DNA of 64,000 bases. Origin: Ptychodera flava (taxonomy: Eukaryota; Hemichordata; Enteropneusta; Ptychoderidae). A program made the position numbers and the translations under genes. This document shows positions 24,701 to 36,662 of the stretch, one piece after another. Where the stretch lies: the NCBI RefSeq assembly GCF_041260155.1, contig NC_091934.1, forward strand, positions 46,937,342 through 47,001,341. The letters are read 5' to 3'. The notes beneath the pieces were generated by a model. It made no database searches. It was not told the origin of the DNA and worked only from the letters and a program-made list of their open reading frames with translations. Positions within the stretch are counted from its first letter, which is position 1. Every line of letters starts with the position of its first letter.

Positions 24701-27700
24701 CATCAGAAAGGGAGAGACAATTTAATTTTCTGATTCAAATGGCTGAATCAATTGAAATTGTCATTTCTCCTGATACCCCACATTTACAGTTTTCCAAAAA
24801 GTAGGGTGAAATTTTACACTGTTGGTTCTGGATTTAAAACTGTTGAAACAGATATACATGGCAATCGACACAGAACTTGAGCGCATTACCTGCCATTGTC
24901 TTCAGATTAGCTTGTTGGATTTCAGCATGTTTTGCCCAGATAATTTTACCACTTGTATCCATGGACATGGCTGGCTCCTCGCGACCAAGCTGTAACAAAT
25001 AATTATGCGTATTAAATCAAAAATGTTTTTAACAGAATACAGTTTGTTACCCAAAACGAACATAGTCAAATTTTATTGCGAGTCATTTTGAGAATTTTGT
25101 TGCACAGGCCGGCTTCTCACAGACAAATTACTTACATAGAAAACTGTGCTTACCTTGACTATAATACTGCCCTCATCATAGCTTGGACTATATAATGCCC
25201 TCATTGCAGAATGAACATATAATACTGCCCTCATCATAGTCTGGACTCTAATAGTGCCTTCATCATAGCCTAGACTCTTAATACTGTCCTCCTCATAGCC
25301 TGGACTATTAAAAACTCCCCTCATCATAGCCTAGACTAAATACTGCCCTCATGCTAGCCAGGAATATCATACTGCCCTCATGCTAGCTGGACTATAATAC
25401 TGCCCTCATGCTAGCTGGACTATAATACTGCCCTCATGCTAGCCTGGACTATCATACTGCCCTCATCATAGTCTGGACTGTAATACTACCCCCATGCTAG
25501 CCTGGACTATCGTACTGCCCTCATCATAGCCTAGGCTATAATACTGCTCTTATCATAGCCTGGGCTATAATACTGTCTTCACAGCCTAATATTACAATAA
25601 TTTACAGAAAGAGTTGTGCTCACCTTGACCATAATACTGCCCTCATCATAGCCTAATGCTACATTGTTGGAGCCTCTGAGACATGCAATTGCCCACACTC
25701 TCTCCAATCCATAGTTCAGTGTGGTCTCCAAACGGTAAGTGTTTGCATGCCAGATTCTGACAGTACCTAAGATGAACAACAATGTTATTTTCAAATGTTA
25801 ATGACAGATCTCATATATCCTTGGTTCTAGTTAACTTAAAAGTCTGAACCGTACATAAAGATTGGCAAGGAAATTTCCTTTCTGAGTAGTTATTTGCTAA
25901 GTTTCTGTCTGTGAGACACTTGTACAGTGCAAAGTGTTTTTATCAAAGGTACGATATACTTTGGGTACAGTTTTTTCGATACCTACATTTTCATAATTCT
26001 TTCTGGTCTACTGCTTTTGTTGACTTATTTTGAAGTGGTCTTGTTTTCGTGAAAATAGATCATTTAATTGGGGGGGGGGGGGTTGTGTTTGGTTAACTTT
26101 TAAGGTACACTATTTTTCCAGTACTAAAAAGAGAACGCTTAAAAGTTACTTAATTCGAGTAAAAGTTTAAAATTTTCTGCACCTAGGTGTGTATTACCTT
26201 AAACATGGTATGATGTATTCATTTTTTGAACAAGAAATATTACTACAACATGTGCTTTAAGCACTTTCATCGATTAAGCTTACACAAAGGACAAGGTTGG
26301 TTTAATGGATAGAGGGTGCAATGGTAGGAAAACAGAAATGTTCTGGTACATTACCATCTTCAGAACCTGTAAGTATAATGGGCAATTCTGGATGGAATGA
26401 AACACAGGCTACATTCTGAGCATGGCCCTCTAGTGTCTGTACACATGTCTTGTTCTGAAATAAGAAAAAGAGGTCATGAGAACAAAGAATAGTTTTACAA
26501 ATCATTTCTTTGAGGGAGAAAAAAGTACGAGTTTATACATTTTGGCAAAAGCTTGTAAAGCATGTCACTTTGCATTGGTAAATCAGCTTGAAGATTTACA
26601 ACTGATGGTAAAATGAGTGATGTGCAAATACAAGTGTGGTTTCAGACAGACAAACTGAAACTAAGCATCTCTTGGTATCTCTTGGCTAATGAATACCGAA
26701 AACTGACCAGATGACCACATAGTATGATATGTAATCAGCTGGATGTCTCTTGGCTAATCACATTGATGGATTGACAAAACTGAAATCAGTACTGCTTTAC
26801 ACGGACTATGCTGTGTGACACATACCTGATAGTCCCAGACTTTACTCAATCTGTCATCAGCACCAGATATAAGATATGGTTTATCTCCACCGCTGTAATA
26901 GTCTACACAGTTTACTCCTTTATCATGCCCTTCAAGTGTGAAATTTGGTGAGTTGGAGCCTAGTTGCCACACCTGTAAAGATACAGAGATATTAGAAATA
27001 GCAAAGACAGCTTATTTCTCTCACTTGTCTGTAGCATTTGGTGACTTTAAAGGTAGTCTTTCAAAAATCTGCCACACACATTTAGTTTCCTTGGCAAATA
27101 TTTGTCCCTTACCTTGACTGTTCTATCAAGGGATGCACTGGCAAATGTGTTGTTGTCTTTGGGATTTATGACAATCTGCATCACATAGTGAGTATGGCCT
27201 TCAAATACTTGACTGCACTGCCATTTTTTGTCCCAATCCCATAGTTTTATCAACATGTCATCTGAAACAAAGAAGACAACATAATTAAACTCTATTAAAC
27301 ACTTTGATATTTAAAGTGTATTACAGTATCTGATACTATAAAGTGTATGCAATTAACCCATACAATTCTTTTCTCAGATCCAATACAGCTTAAAGTTATT
27401 CCTGGGATGTAGAAAATTATGGTGAACCCTTTGCTTGCCAAGTTCATATTTCACCATCAGGTCACGTTGATTAAACCTAGTGAAGCAAAACATGTCCCAT
27501 ATGGTGCATTTTAACAAAGAATTGAAGATTTGAAGGTCCCTGAAGACAGAGATACTGTAAACATGGTTTTTACAGACTAAAGCTGCCATAGCATACCAAA
27601 CCAAGTGGGTGAAAATACATGGTTTTGGCTCAATACCGCTTTTTACTGACTTGGCAGATGTGATACTGTCTGGCAGGTAAAAGGTTAAAGGAGGCAAAAA

Positions 27701-30700
27701 TAAAAATGTAGGCAATCACAAGTAGTGTGTGAGCTCATCGAATTTGTGCAAAATGTGTCTAATATTTCATTAATTAAAAACTTTTTTTAGCAGCTACACT
27801 TTATTGAGCTGGTTGTGTTTGCAGGCTGCTGGCTATTTTTGACATTCACGTAATGGTAACTTCAATTCTATACACTTCCCAACACTGGTCTGTAAACAAA
27901 CAGTTAATGACTCTTGAAATAAAAGCCACATACCACTGCTAGTTAGGATGTATGGCTGGGTTGGATGCACAGCAATTGATCTCAAATAATCTGAATGAGC
28001 TTCAAATGCATGAACTCTTTCCAATGTGTTGTAGTTATACACACGTACTTGCATGTCATCCTGAAAAAATATTGAAAGTTTGGTAAGTAATATGAAAATA
28101 TTAAAATTTGTTCAAGATACTCATGTTGTTATAATAATACTCAATGATAACAGCATTTAGATTGAAAGAGATTCAGTGAATTCACAAATTATAAAAGACA
28201 TCAAATACATTGCTCAGTTAGAAAAGTTTTAGGGAAAAGCTGACGTGAAAATAGTTTACTTGAATCTAAGTATTTTGGTGGTTGTTGACGGGTTCCTCTG
28301 ATTATATACTTGCAGTGACAGGGAAATGTCAACAATATTGCATGGGTGTATGACATTTAGTTTATTTCTTAGCCTTTAAATCTAGCTTAACCCTCTTTCT
28401 CCCAAGTGGTATGTATTTCTATGGTTTGTCTATGGAGCCTTGTAAAAAGAGGATTAATCTAGTCATACGTATCTGTGGTTTCTAGCATTCACTAGGAATT
28501 CAAATTACATATCTGTGTTTTCTAGCATTCACTAGGAATTCAAATTACATATCTGTGTTTTCTAGCATTCACTAGGAATTCAAATTACATATCTGTGTTT
28601 TCTAGCATTCACTAGGAATTCAAATTACATATCTGTGGTTTCTAGCATTCACTAGGAATTCAAATTACATATCTGTGGTTTCTAGCATTCACTAGGAACT
28701 CAAATTACGTACTGAACCAGTGACTATCCAGTTCTTCCTAGCCACAAATCTAGCACATCTGACTGGCAAATCACATACTTCAAATGACTTCACCAATGTC
28801 TGAAAGTGAAAAAAAATACAATAATTACACTCCTGTGAATATTTTGAATGCAAAATATTTTACTTTGAGGGACCAGTTAAACTTGCCAGTAATGCATTCA
28901 AAGTTGACTGGAAACAGTTCATCACAATATATATTTTGCCTCTGTACGGTTATCTATGGATACTCAGACCAACAATGGATATTTTGCGTCTATAAGATTA
29001 CCTATTGATACTCAATCCAACAACATAACATCACTTTCAAAGTGTGGCAAGACCCCAGTATGTACAACAATTTTGAAAGACTTCAAATGTACTGGTAGTC
29101 AATTATATGGTTGAAATACAACACTAATTTTGCATCATTGTGATTTTAATATCAATCTTATAACATTGAAACGAATATTTGCGGAGTCAGCAATGAAAAC
29201 AGGAAAGGCCTCAATCAGGAAAACAAAAGAAAGAGAAAAGACTACCCTGAAAGCTGGGGGCGCTGTGAACAGTGTAGTTTGATTTGCCTGTTTTTATTTA
29301 CCAAAATGCATTTAAGAAATTTGCCATAAGTTAGATTATCACCTTTTAATGAAATGTGCCCAGTATTTATAAGGGGAAATCATTATTATCAGGTAAGTCA
29401 CTCTTTCTTTGTATTCTTGACCAATATGTTTAAATATACCTGTGATTCATGATTCCACACATGAACATTACCATTGTATAAACTAGCCAACATCCAGGGT
29501 TCCGATGGATGCAAATCTACACTCTTCACACGGTCAGACCGTGCTGACAATTTGCGCTGTAATGAAACCAGACATAAGATCAAAGAACGACATATGAAAT
29601 AAAATGAGATGTAAATATATTCTTATATGGTCGATAGAAGGCACATTTTAATCCTTTAAAACTGTATACTTGGTAAATCTTCAAACCCGTAAGTCTTTTA
29701 AATCCTTCACTTAAAATATTGTTAGATGAGTAACTCTGTTCAACTGTATCGGTTAAAACTTGTCATCTGTAGTATAGACCTATCAAACATCTACATACAA
29801 AACATCAAAGGACCCATCCAACATAGAAGAACAGGTTAGCAACAGAGAACTTAATGCAATTATTAAATCAAGACAACATTATATTTAGACTGTTTATGTC
29901 CCATCATGTCCTTGATATTAATAGAGTTTCAGCATCTTATTTTGTCAGAATTTGAGCATTTACTGACAACAGTACAATATGTCTCTCCAAAAATATTGAA
30001 AAGTGTACTGTAAGTTTCAACTTACCTTGACATCGAGTCTCAAAGGCTATATCATTGAGGGATGAAAAGTGGGAAAACCAAAGAAACAAATAATTAATAC
30101 ATCATTCTTAGTTGTATTGATCATGAATGGAAACCATCTTCTTCATTTCGACATTAGCGACAGTAAACCCTGTTAGTGTTACCATCTTGACAATAACATT
30201 GCGATGATGAAAAAAGTTTGTGAACTTGCTAACAAATACAATAGCAAACTCTACAGTTTTTCACTTCAAAAACACACACTCATTATGAAAGAATAACCTC
30301 AGCTATAAGTTAGTGCTTTCTTCGCCGTCTTCTCCAAAAGCTAGTTCTACACTATCATTGATTGAAACTACCGGTATTATAGGGTCTGATTTTAAACTTT
30401 CACGATACTCCAAAATTCCAAATAGTGACGGATGATGAGTTAGCAATTTGGAAAGGCTGGAGATTGGCAGATAAAAGATAGCATTCCTATTTCTGGAAAA
30501 ACTTTCCATTTGAATATACAGACATGCAAATTGCAATGCATACATTGCAGCAATCACAACTTTGGGAGTTTGGATTAGGCAAATGTGTACGTCAAATTTC
30601 GGTTACCGATGACTTTAAGCTGTGTTTTAGGCTGGTTTTAGGAATAAATGACTGTCTTTCCGTGCTTTCGAACTTCTTGGCTTCAGCAGTACAATTGCAG

Positions 30701-30919
30701 TGTTCTTCATAACATTCTAGTCTACACTACTCGTGTAGTACACATGCAACTTGCAAGTCCATTGATCAGGACATCGACTGTCTCAGTGTTGGCACTTATA
30801 ACAATAGTATGACAGTTAGCATGGGGAACGAAACCTTCTGTTGAAATACACCACTCGACTATTGTCATGAGTTACATATTATCACAGTCGTAAGCAAGAA
30901 TTCTGTTTTTCCTTACCAT
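15753..30919 (-). CDS. COPB2: COPB2, coatomer subunit beta-prime, complete
   Basis: Twenty-three exons join in phase to 2760 nt (919 residues; the human protein is 906): 30917-30919, 30026-30046, 29440-29556, 28713-28799, 27934-28060, 27113-27261, 26826-26972, 26355-26454, 25624-25766, 24890-24989, 24246-24345, 23770-23880, 23166-23254, 22623-22729, 22125-22268, 21828-21958, 21155-21362, 20630-20740, 19657-19871, 19187-19279, 16794-16971, 16532-16597, 15753-15965. All junctions are GT-AG. Order: N-terminal WD40 propeller (residues 1 to about 300), second propeller (to about 600), alpha-solenoid (including [20 protein letters not shown] and [11 protein letters not shown]), and an acidic tail ending in [14 protein letters not shown], very like the human tail. 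R17, K19, Y35, D100 and D119 match the dilysine-binding set described for the yeast and mammalian protein. Role: COPI coat, retrieval of KKXX cargo from Golgi to ER. The start codon forms its own coding exon (ATG|GTAAGG), followed by a 21-nt exon encoding PLRLDVK. A possible poly(A) signal, AATAAA on the minus strand, is at 15270-15275. Introns carry several minisatellites, listed separately. Confidence 0.97.
16639..16663 (-). repeat. Duplicated acceptor edge of COPB2 exon 22
   Basis: Bases 16639-16663 repeat 16580-16604: the acceptor CACAG and the first 16 coding bases of the exon at 16532-16597, placed 59 bp upstream in the gene's direction. Use of this upstream acceptor would add intron sequence and shift the frame into a stop. 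Confidence 0.8.
16676..16756. repeat. ~41-bp tandem duplication
   Basis: TAATGTTGATAACTACTGTA and the following CACTGGGACACAATGTA occur twice in direct succession inside a COPB2 intron. Confidence 0.9.
16972..19186 (-). other. COPB2 intron 20, repeat-bearing
   Basis: The 2.2-kb intron contains a locally GC-richer stretch (about 17600-17860) that may be an old repeat, and a threefold ~40-bp repeat around GTCTGCCCTGAATGATGTGG at about 18934-19030. No exon was seen. Confidence 0.6.
18934..19030. repeat. Threefold ~40-bp tandem repeat
   Basis: Three copies of (G)GTCTGCCCTGAATGATGTGG or close variants (AGATCTGCCCTGAATAATTT), each followed by a purine-rich spacer ending CCAACAG. Confidence 0.85.
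20945..21033. repeat. Short TTAA-ended dispersed repeat
   Basis: Minus strand begins TTAACCCTCTTTCTTCTATG and continues through CCATTGTTATCAGTGGTGAC. Related copies: about 1845-1948 (minus), 7786-7870 (plus), 28387-28457 (plus) and 51760-51851 (plus, TTAA at both ends). Confidence 0.65.
25135..25577 (-). repeat. Minisatellite derived from the 3' edge of COPB2 exon 9
   Basis: Roughly 14 diverged ~30-bp units are built on CTGCCCTCATCATAGCCT, the antisense of the exon's own coding end ([10 protein letters not shown], at 25624-25660). The distal copy (25152-25190) still ends in AAG|GTAAGC, a usable-looking donor. The exon edge plus donor was duplicated and amplified in the intron. Confidence 0.85.
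27425..27684 (-). mobile_element. piggyBac-like MITE, older copy
   Basis: The minus strand matches 60473-60729 along its length (GGTATTGAGCCAAAAC, TTTTCACCCACTTGGTTTGG, GACCTGATGRTGAAATATG). It starts after TTAA at 27685-27688; the other TTAA is degraded. Confidence 0.75.
28387..28457. repeat. Short element flanked by TTAA
   Basis: TTAACCCTCTTTCTCCC at the left and AAAAAGAGGATTAA at the right form inverted ends with TTAA at each side. Same family as 20945-21033. Confidence 0.6.
28464..28708. repeat. 40-bp minisatellite, about six units
   Basis: The unit holds TTTCTAGCATTCACTAGGAA and TTCAAATTACATATCTGTG. Copies are almost identical. The array begins about 5 nt beyond the splice donor of the COPB2 exon at 28713-28799. 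Confidence 0.95.
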
Positions 30920-31759
30920 CTTGAGCTCTTTCCGGCATCCACTGAGACGAATGGGGACGTGTACTGTGTGACGGACGCACAGACGTGGCAAAGTCTCGTG
31001 AGATCACGAGCAACTAAACACGGAAGTAAACGTCTGAACAACCGCTCGTGTCAGCAATACGCACCAAATTCACCTCACTTTTACTTTATTGTCGAACAGG
31101 TGAACTGAATTTCACATGGAGTAACTCAAGAAATCTCAAGAAGTCAAGAAATCTCGACTGTCCGGAAGTTGTTTGCGAGATTTCCGGACTGACAACTGGG
31201 ATAGGTTATACCATTTTTTAATAGGTAGATCTAAATACAAAACCATTTTGTTTAGTGACTAGGCACGCTAAATTTAATTTTTTTTTAACATATGAAATAT
31301 GTTTACGTATTCTCCGACATAAATACTAGCTACTACCTCTACACAAATGTCGACATGCACATCAAAATTCACTGACTTTCCAATCAAACCCCTTCCGTTT
31401 CAAACTTAGACGATCCTAACGCGGACATATTCAATTCCTGAGCGACTAACCAAAACACACGATGTTGAAGTGCCTAATTTTGCCGACTTCACCAACTTTC
31501 TAGAGTATCGCGTCATTTGCAGTGAATCAGATATTTGCGATTTCCCTTCTAGTTCACAATCTGTACTGAAGAAGTTGTTGAAACGTGAAAATGTCGTAAA
31601 CACCGGTACCGCGACCGAAATACATGAACATTGGACACCAAGCTCTTGAAGTTAACTTGGCTGCGTGTAAACTGACAAGGGACAAACTCATATTTCCTGA
31701 CCTGCTTTGGTGTGATCGCGAACTCAACCTGTGTAGGAATTCATTTTTAATATACCACC
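30920..31759. promoter_or_regulatory. Shared interval between divergent COPB2 and TMEM107 starts
   Basis: The start codons point away from each other across 840 bp. ETS-type motifs are visible at 31021-31028 (CGGAAGTA), 31162-31169 (CCGGAAGT) and, inverted, 31180-31187 (ATTTCCGG). CTCGTGA-GA-TCACGAG at 30995-31010 is an inverted repeat resembling the TCTCGCGAGA housekeeping promoter motif. CpGs are more frequent here than in nearby introns. A bidirectional promoter is inferred, not shown. Confidence 0.55.
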
Positions 31760-34700
31760 ATGTCACAGCTGAATTCACTTTTACCGGCTCGGTTCCTAAG
31801 CCTGATCGCTCACCTTGTTATTGCAATTACTATACTATGGGCTAGGGTGAGTAACGAAAAGCAAAGATTTTGGAAGAAGCCCCTTCCAAGTTTTTGAACC
31901 TCCTTTTTTTTTGCTCTTGATCCCTTTTTAGCTCCATGATTAGACTAACAACGCCCCTACCCCGCGCAAATCGAATTGTACGTACCCCCACCATGGGATA
32001 TCCCATGTTGAAAGTTTCAGATGCGGTTGGGTTTGGTGATGAAAGTCTTACCAAAGGTACACAGTAGAGGGAAATGTACTAATTCTTTATGTAAGGTAAA
32101 TACTCTCTGAAGATACTTTACTGGAATATCATTTCATGGGATATTTCATAGGGGAGAGGACAGTACAATCTAACACTATGTCAGTGTTATTAAAAAATCT
32201 ATGACACTGAAAAAATTCAGATAGGAGAAACATCAATGTACTGTCGTAAGTATTTTCATGGAGTTCCAGCAGTTGGTCTGTGGCCCAAAGTTTTATCAAT
32301 TAATTTTTACTCAGAACTCAAACATTTCTCAGAAAACTAAGACTGCAGCAAAGGGAATTATATCCATCCTTCAGTATGATGACATTTTTTATTGATGCAG
32401 TCTGTTCAAGTGTGGAGAGTTTCTCTTTAGGATTGTGGGAAGATTCTGTGAGTTAATCGTTAATCTTCACAGTATTCTGGATACGATTCAGAAAGGCCAT
32501 CTTTGCAGATACTTAACAGAGTAACTGCCTGATCATGAATCCATTGGCTTTACATATGTTAACCACATGATATCATGAAAAATTAACCATGTCATTCTTT
32601 GATATAAATTTCTACCCATGATGCTATTCGATAGTATAAAATGTAAATAAGTCAAATATGACAAAAATGATGGTGGTGATCAAAATGCAAACAAATATTA
32701 TACGTGTATATTGATGGCGCAAATGCAGTGATCTGATTGGTCAAGATGTGAAAAGAACCGTGGTATATTTACAATATACCACGGCTGGTACATGGCAAGC
32801 TCTTGGCTAGAGAAACAATCCTTTTTTTACGTTCCATACCAGAATTTCAATATGCTGTTATGATATATGGTAATAGCAATAAAGCACCCACTGACGGTAT
32901 ACCACTCGATTTTGACCAGTTCACTCCATATATGCACTCGCTATCACTCATGCATATACCGGTATGTCATGAACTGGTCAAAATCTCGTGGTATACCATC
33001 ACTGGGTGTGCTTTGTTGCGTAAGTACACAACTGTGATGTACAGCCCTCTAAAAGAGTTTATTTATCTTTTTTTCATCTTAGGATGCCAATGTTAAGGCA
33101 TGTTTACCGTATGACTACACTCCAGAACAGTATTCAACTAGAGACACTGAGTAAGTATTGTAAACATTTTGAAATGCAGATTTTGATGTTATGAGTCCTA
33201 TATTTATTGAACTTTAAATCCATCATAACTTTGGCAGGCAGAAATTTCAGATCCTATCTCATCACTCTGATCACAGCACTGTATATACCGTATTCCTCCG
33301 ATTCTAAGACCCGGGGTCAGCAACATGAAATGGTTGTAATTATCAGGGGGGGTCTTATAATCGAGCCATCCCGCGTTTTGAACCAACACTGCTAATTTAT
33401 GCTAATTTATTCACATCAATTCAGTATTACTCGAGACTTTCACACATTTTTGGCAGAACGTACTAAAGCTTACTTATATTAGCAACTTCTGACAAATTAT
33501 TCTCGAGAATACACAAAGTCGAAAATACATGTAAATGGCAACTGTTCCTTCATTTTCAAAGATAAAACACAGCGATCACTTCCCAACCTAACTGACGAGT
33601 TGTTTTTTGATCGCTGTTAAAATTTAAACTGCTCAAACAATACCTGTTTGATCAAATGGTTTGTGAGGTGAAATAAAACTTTGAACAATTCTTGAAAGAC
33701 CTAGACAATTCAAAACAGAAAGTCGATCATATATTCACCGGATTGGCATCATTCAGTTAACTCATGGCAATGCCATTGGCATTTGCTGCACGTAAAAATA
33801 ACCAACCTTTCTTTCAATCTAAGGTCTGTGTCGAGTAAAATAATGATATGGCACTGAAATTCATGGTTGTCAACGGTAAGAATTCCTGATCCAAGGTGAA
33901 AAACTGTTAGCTACAAACAGTAAACCTGTGCATGAAATGGTAACACATACATCGTGGATCAGCTTGCAGCATGCAGCAAAACAATATGGCGGTCACTGTG
34001 GACTATTCTATTATATTGAGCAGGGGCTGCAGAAGGTTAACAACGGAATGATACAGAAAGAAAAGTATAAGGACAAAATTTAGTTTTGCCTGCCGTTCCA
34101 GTAAACAAATTTCAATGTTACATCATTTTAGCATCTTTAATGATTTTTCTAGGTCTTAAAGGAAATTTTAACCACTAAATAATTTACAACACTATGCTTA
34201 TGCGTACACACCCTGCCTAACAAATAGTATCTCCATTACAGCTCTTCAATAGGCTCAAACAAAGGCCAAACGACCTTGAAAGTGTCAATGGGCAATCAGC
34301 AACATCAGCTGTCGTTTGTAAATATGCACGTTAAGGCTCTTCTAAATCATTAGATGGCCAGTCAGCAACAACTTCGTACTAGTGATCGTTGAAGTCATAC
34401 TATCATCAATTTTTGAGTTGTGATTTGTTGGCTTTTTGAACTAAGAATTAGGTAGGGAGGGGTCTTATACACGGATGTATAGCATTTTTGAAAATCTTCT
34501 AAAAGTGGGGGAGGGTCTTATACTGGAGCGGGGTCTTATAATCGGAGGAATACGGTAGTCATTTCCTTGCAGTGATGGATACAGATCTACATATAATCCA
34601 CTGTCACAGCTGTTTGATTTCTTTGCTGATACAGACCCTATGCCACAGGGTTGTGTCAGAGCCTGCACAGGGCCTGTCACAGGGTTGTGTCAGAGCCTGC

Positions 34701-36662
34701 ACAGGGCCTGTCACGGGGATGTGATACATGTATTTTGTGCTGTGCACACTTTGCAAAGTCATGAGTCTGTGCAATTCTGTGAAGCTCTGCCCATTATCTT
34801 TTCTGTCATTTATAAATATTCTGTTCTCTTCACAGGTTAATTGTTGGTTTGTCATTAACCATAGCATTTCTTGGAATAGAAATCATTGGTTTTATGAGTG
34901 GTACATCAATGTTTATTCATTCCCAGAATATGATCTGTATCCTTTATTTTCACAATAATAACAAACCATAATGTCTTTGCTGCTATCTCAGGGGTGGGAT
35001 CCACCTGGCTTACAATTCTGTGAGTGTTTGATAAACAATTGCATTTCAAAGATCCTAGATTTCTGCAATGGTTCAAAAAGCCAAAATTACTGGTACAAAG
35101 TTTTTCTTGCTTAATTTTAAACCCACTCAGAGTCTGTGGCCACATTTTGTCATTTCTTACCTTTTAATTTGTGTACAATCCATGAAAAAGCTGAAAGTTG
35201 GTTGTGGCTGTTACCCCATATTAAAAGCTGTAAATGTCTTTCAATCCTGAACTTTGTCAAAGTGATAACTTTACGCAAGCCATCTTTCACACCTTCTTTG
35301 AACCTCATGGTACGGTACTCAGAGCACATAAATGGCTTGCTTTATCTCAAGTCAGGTGAACCCATGCTAAATAATGTAAATTAGTACACTGTGTATGATG
35401 TCACGTCATAGCTAATTCCAATATACAAATTTTATGGATCACAACTTATCTTTACAGGCCTGAATCCAGCGTCAGATTTTCTTGCCAAGACATTTACTTA
35501 CTAGATGACAATTTCAATGGAAAGCAAAAGGCTATGACACCTCCATAATTCTCTTACAGATTAGAACAAACTTGATCCCTTCAGAGAAACAAAATCCATC
35601 CAGTGAGGTGGCATATCAACATTGTGAATTCAACACGTGGATAAGTCAAGGTCATATCAGTTGTGACTGTAATCAAATTTGATTGCTCTATTTTGCTTAA
35701 TCCAAAACAATCAAAATGATATAGAAAAGTTACCATGGATACAGCTAGAAAAACTGTCACAAATGTTTAGAAAAGGTGTTGTAAAGTATTGTTGGTATAT
35801 GCTGAGGATTTGCATGAATTCATTCCTTAATGAATATTAATCAGCAATAGGAGCTCATGCCAGTGGAGCAATAGCATTGTCATTTTATTTATTTGAAGAA
35901 TGGCCATGTTATATCTTCTGGTGGATATTTGGCTTCTGTAGGTAAGTTGAACTGATCACACTTGCAATAAGTATAAATTACAATATATTTTATTATGAGA
36001 CTCAATAACATGATACTACTTACTGTTCCATCAAACCTAATGAGTTGGTGTTTGCACTTGTACACTGTCTCCAAAACAAATATTAAATTGGAAATTTTAT
36101 TGCCTTAATGTCAACAATAGTAATACACTCAGTACAGGCTGTACAGTGAGCTCAACACTTTTCATATCAAAGCATAGAAGTAAATGTAGTCACCAAATAA
36201 AAAAATAGCGAATTTAATGCCACGTTTCAGGCCATATTTCTTTCCAGACTAGAAATGTGATATTGATGATTGTACTAGGCATCAGTGATGAAGATAATTC
36301 AATATTTTGGGTTAAGGCTAATTGTATACTAATGTGAAGTTCATTTGTCATTATTTGTTGATAATTTATAAGTTCATGCTAATCCAATAACATCAAGATA
36401 CTCCCACACACAGTGTATATCAAATACAATTTTATATAGATGCTGGTCATGTGTTAATTTGACAATCTTGACTCAGGTCTCAGAATGTACAGATGTCATG
36501 TTCCTTTTGAAGCAAAAAATAGAACATTTTATTTCAATACATTAAGAAGACCCTGTGGTTAAATAGCAATGCATATTTTTTGTTCCAATTTGCAGTGCAT
36601 TTCCTTTTGTAACTGAGATCATTGTGTTGATTGGTGTTCTTGCACTTGGAAGAACTGGCTAG
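31760..36662 (+). CDS. TMEM107: TMEM107, ciliary transition-zone membrane protein, complete
   Basis: Five exons join in phase: 31760-31846, 33083-33150, 34836-34936, 35845-35941, 36596-36662. They encode 139 residues (human 140). Family landmarks are visible: LLPARFLSLIAHLVIAITIL at the N-terminus, the loop DANVKACLPYDYTPEQYSTR, GFMSGTSMFIHSQNMISIGA in the middle and FGFCSAFPFVTEIIVLIGVL near the end. Four hydrophobic segments lie at about residues 9-28, 53-72, 87-104 and 107-135, as expected for this tetraspan protein. TMEM107 belongs to the MKS module of the ciliary transition zone and is mutated in human ciliopathies. Unlike the human protein, this one ends LGRTG with no lysine-rich tail. 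The gene is head-to-head with COPB2. Intron 1 holds a fold-back repeat and intron 2 a 1.27-kb transposon. No clear poly(A) signal was chosen; ATTAAA near 37450 is one option. Confidence 0.95.
32878..33016. repeat. Fold-back repeat in TMEM107 intron 1
   Basis: Arms of about 45 bp (GGTATACCACTCGATTTTGA then CCAGTTCA, and its inverse) surround a 45-bp centre. A separate short palindrome, CCGTGGTATAT/ATATACCACGG, is at 32758-32784. Confidence 0.85.
33288..34555. mobile_element. TA-flanked inverted-repeat transposon (Tc1/mariner or pogo-like, non-autonomous)
   Basis: The ends CCGTATTCCTCCGATTCTAA(GACCC) and the inverse at 34531-34555 differ at one position over 25 bp. TA lies outside each end (33286-33287, 34556-34557). 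Subterminal GGGTCTTATA motifs repeat near both ends. Length 1268 bp, no transposase frame. It sits in TMEM107 intron 2. Confidence 0.8.
34646..34713. repeat. 34-bp tandem duplication
   Basis: ACAGGGTTGTGTCAGAGCCT followed by GCACAGGGCCTGTC occurs twice in direct succession, just upstream of TMEM107 exon 3. Confidence 0.95.
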
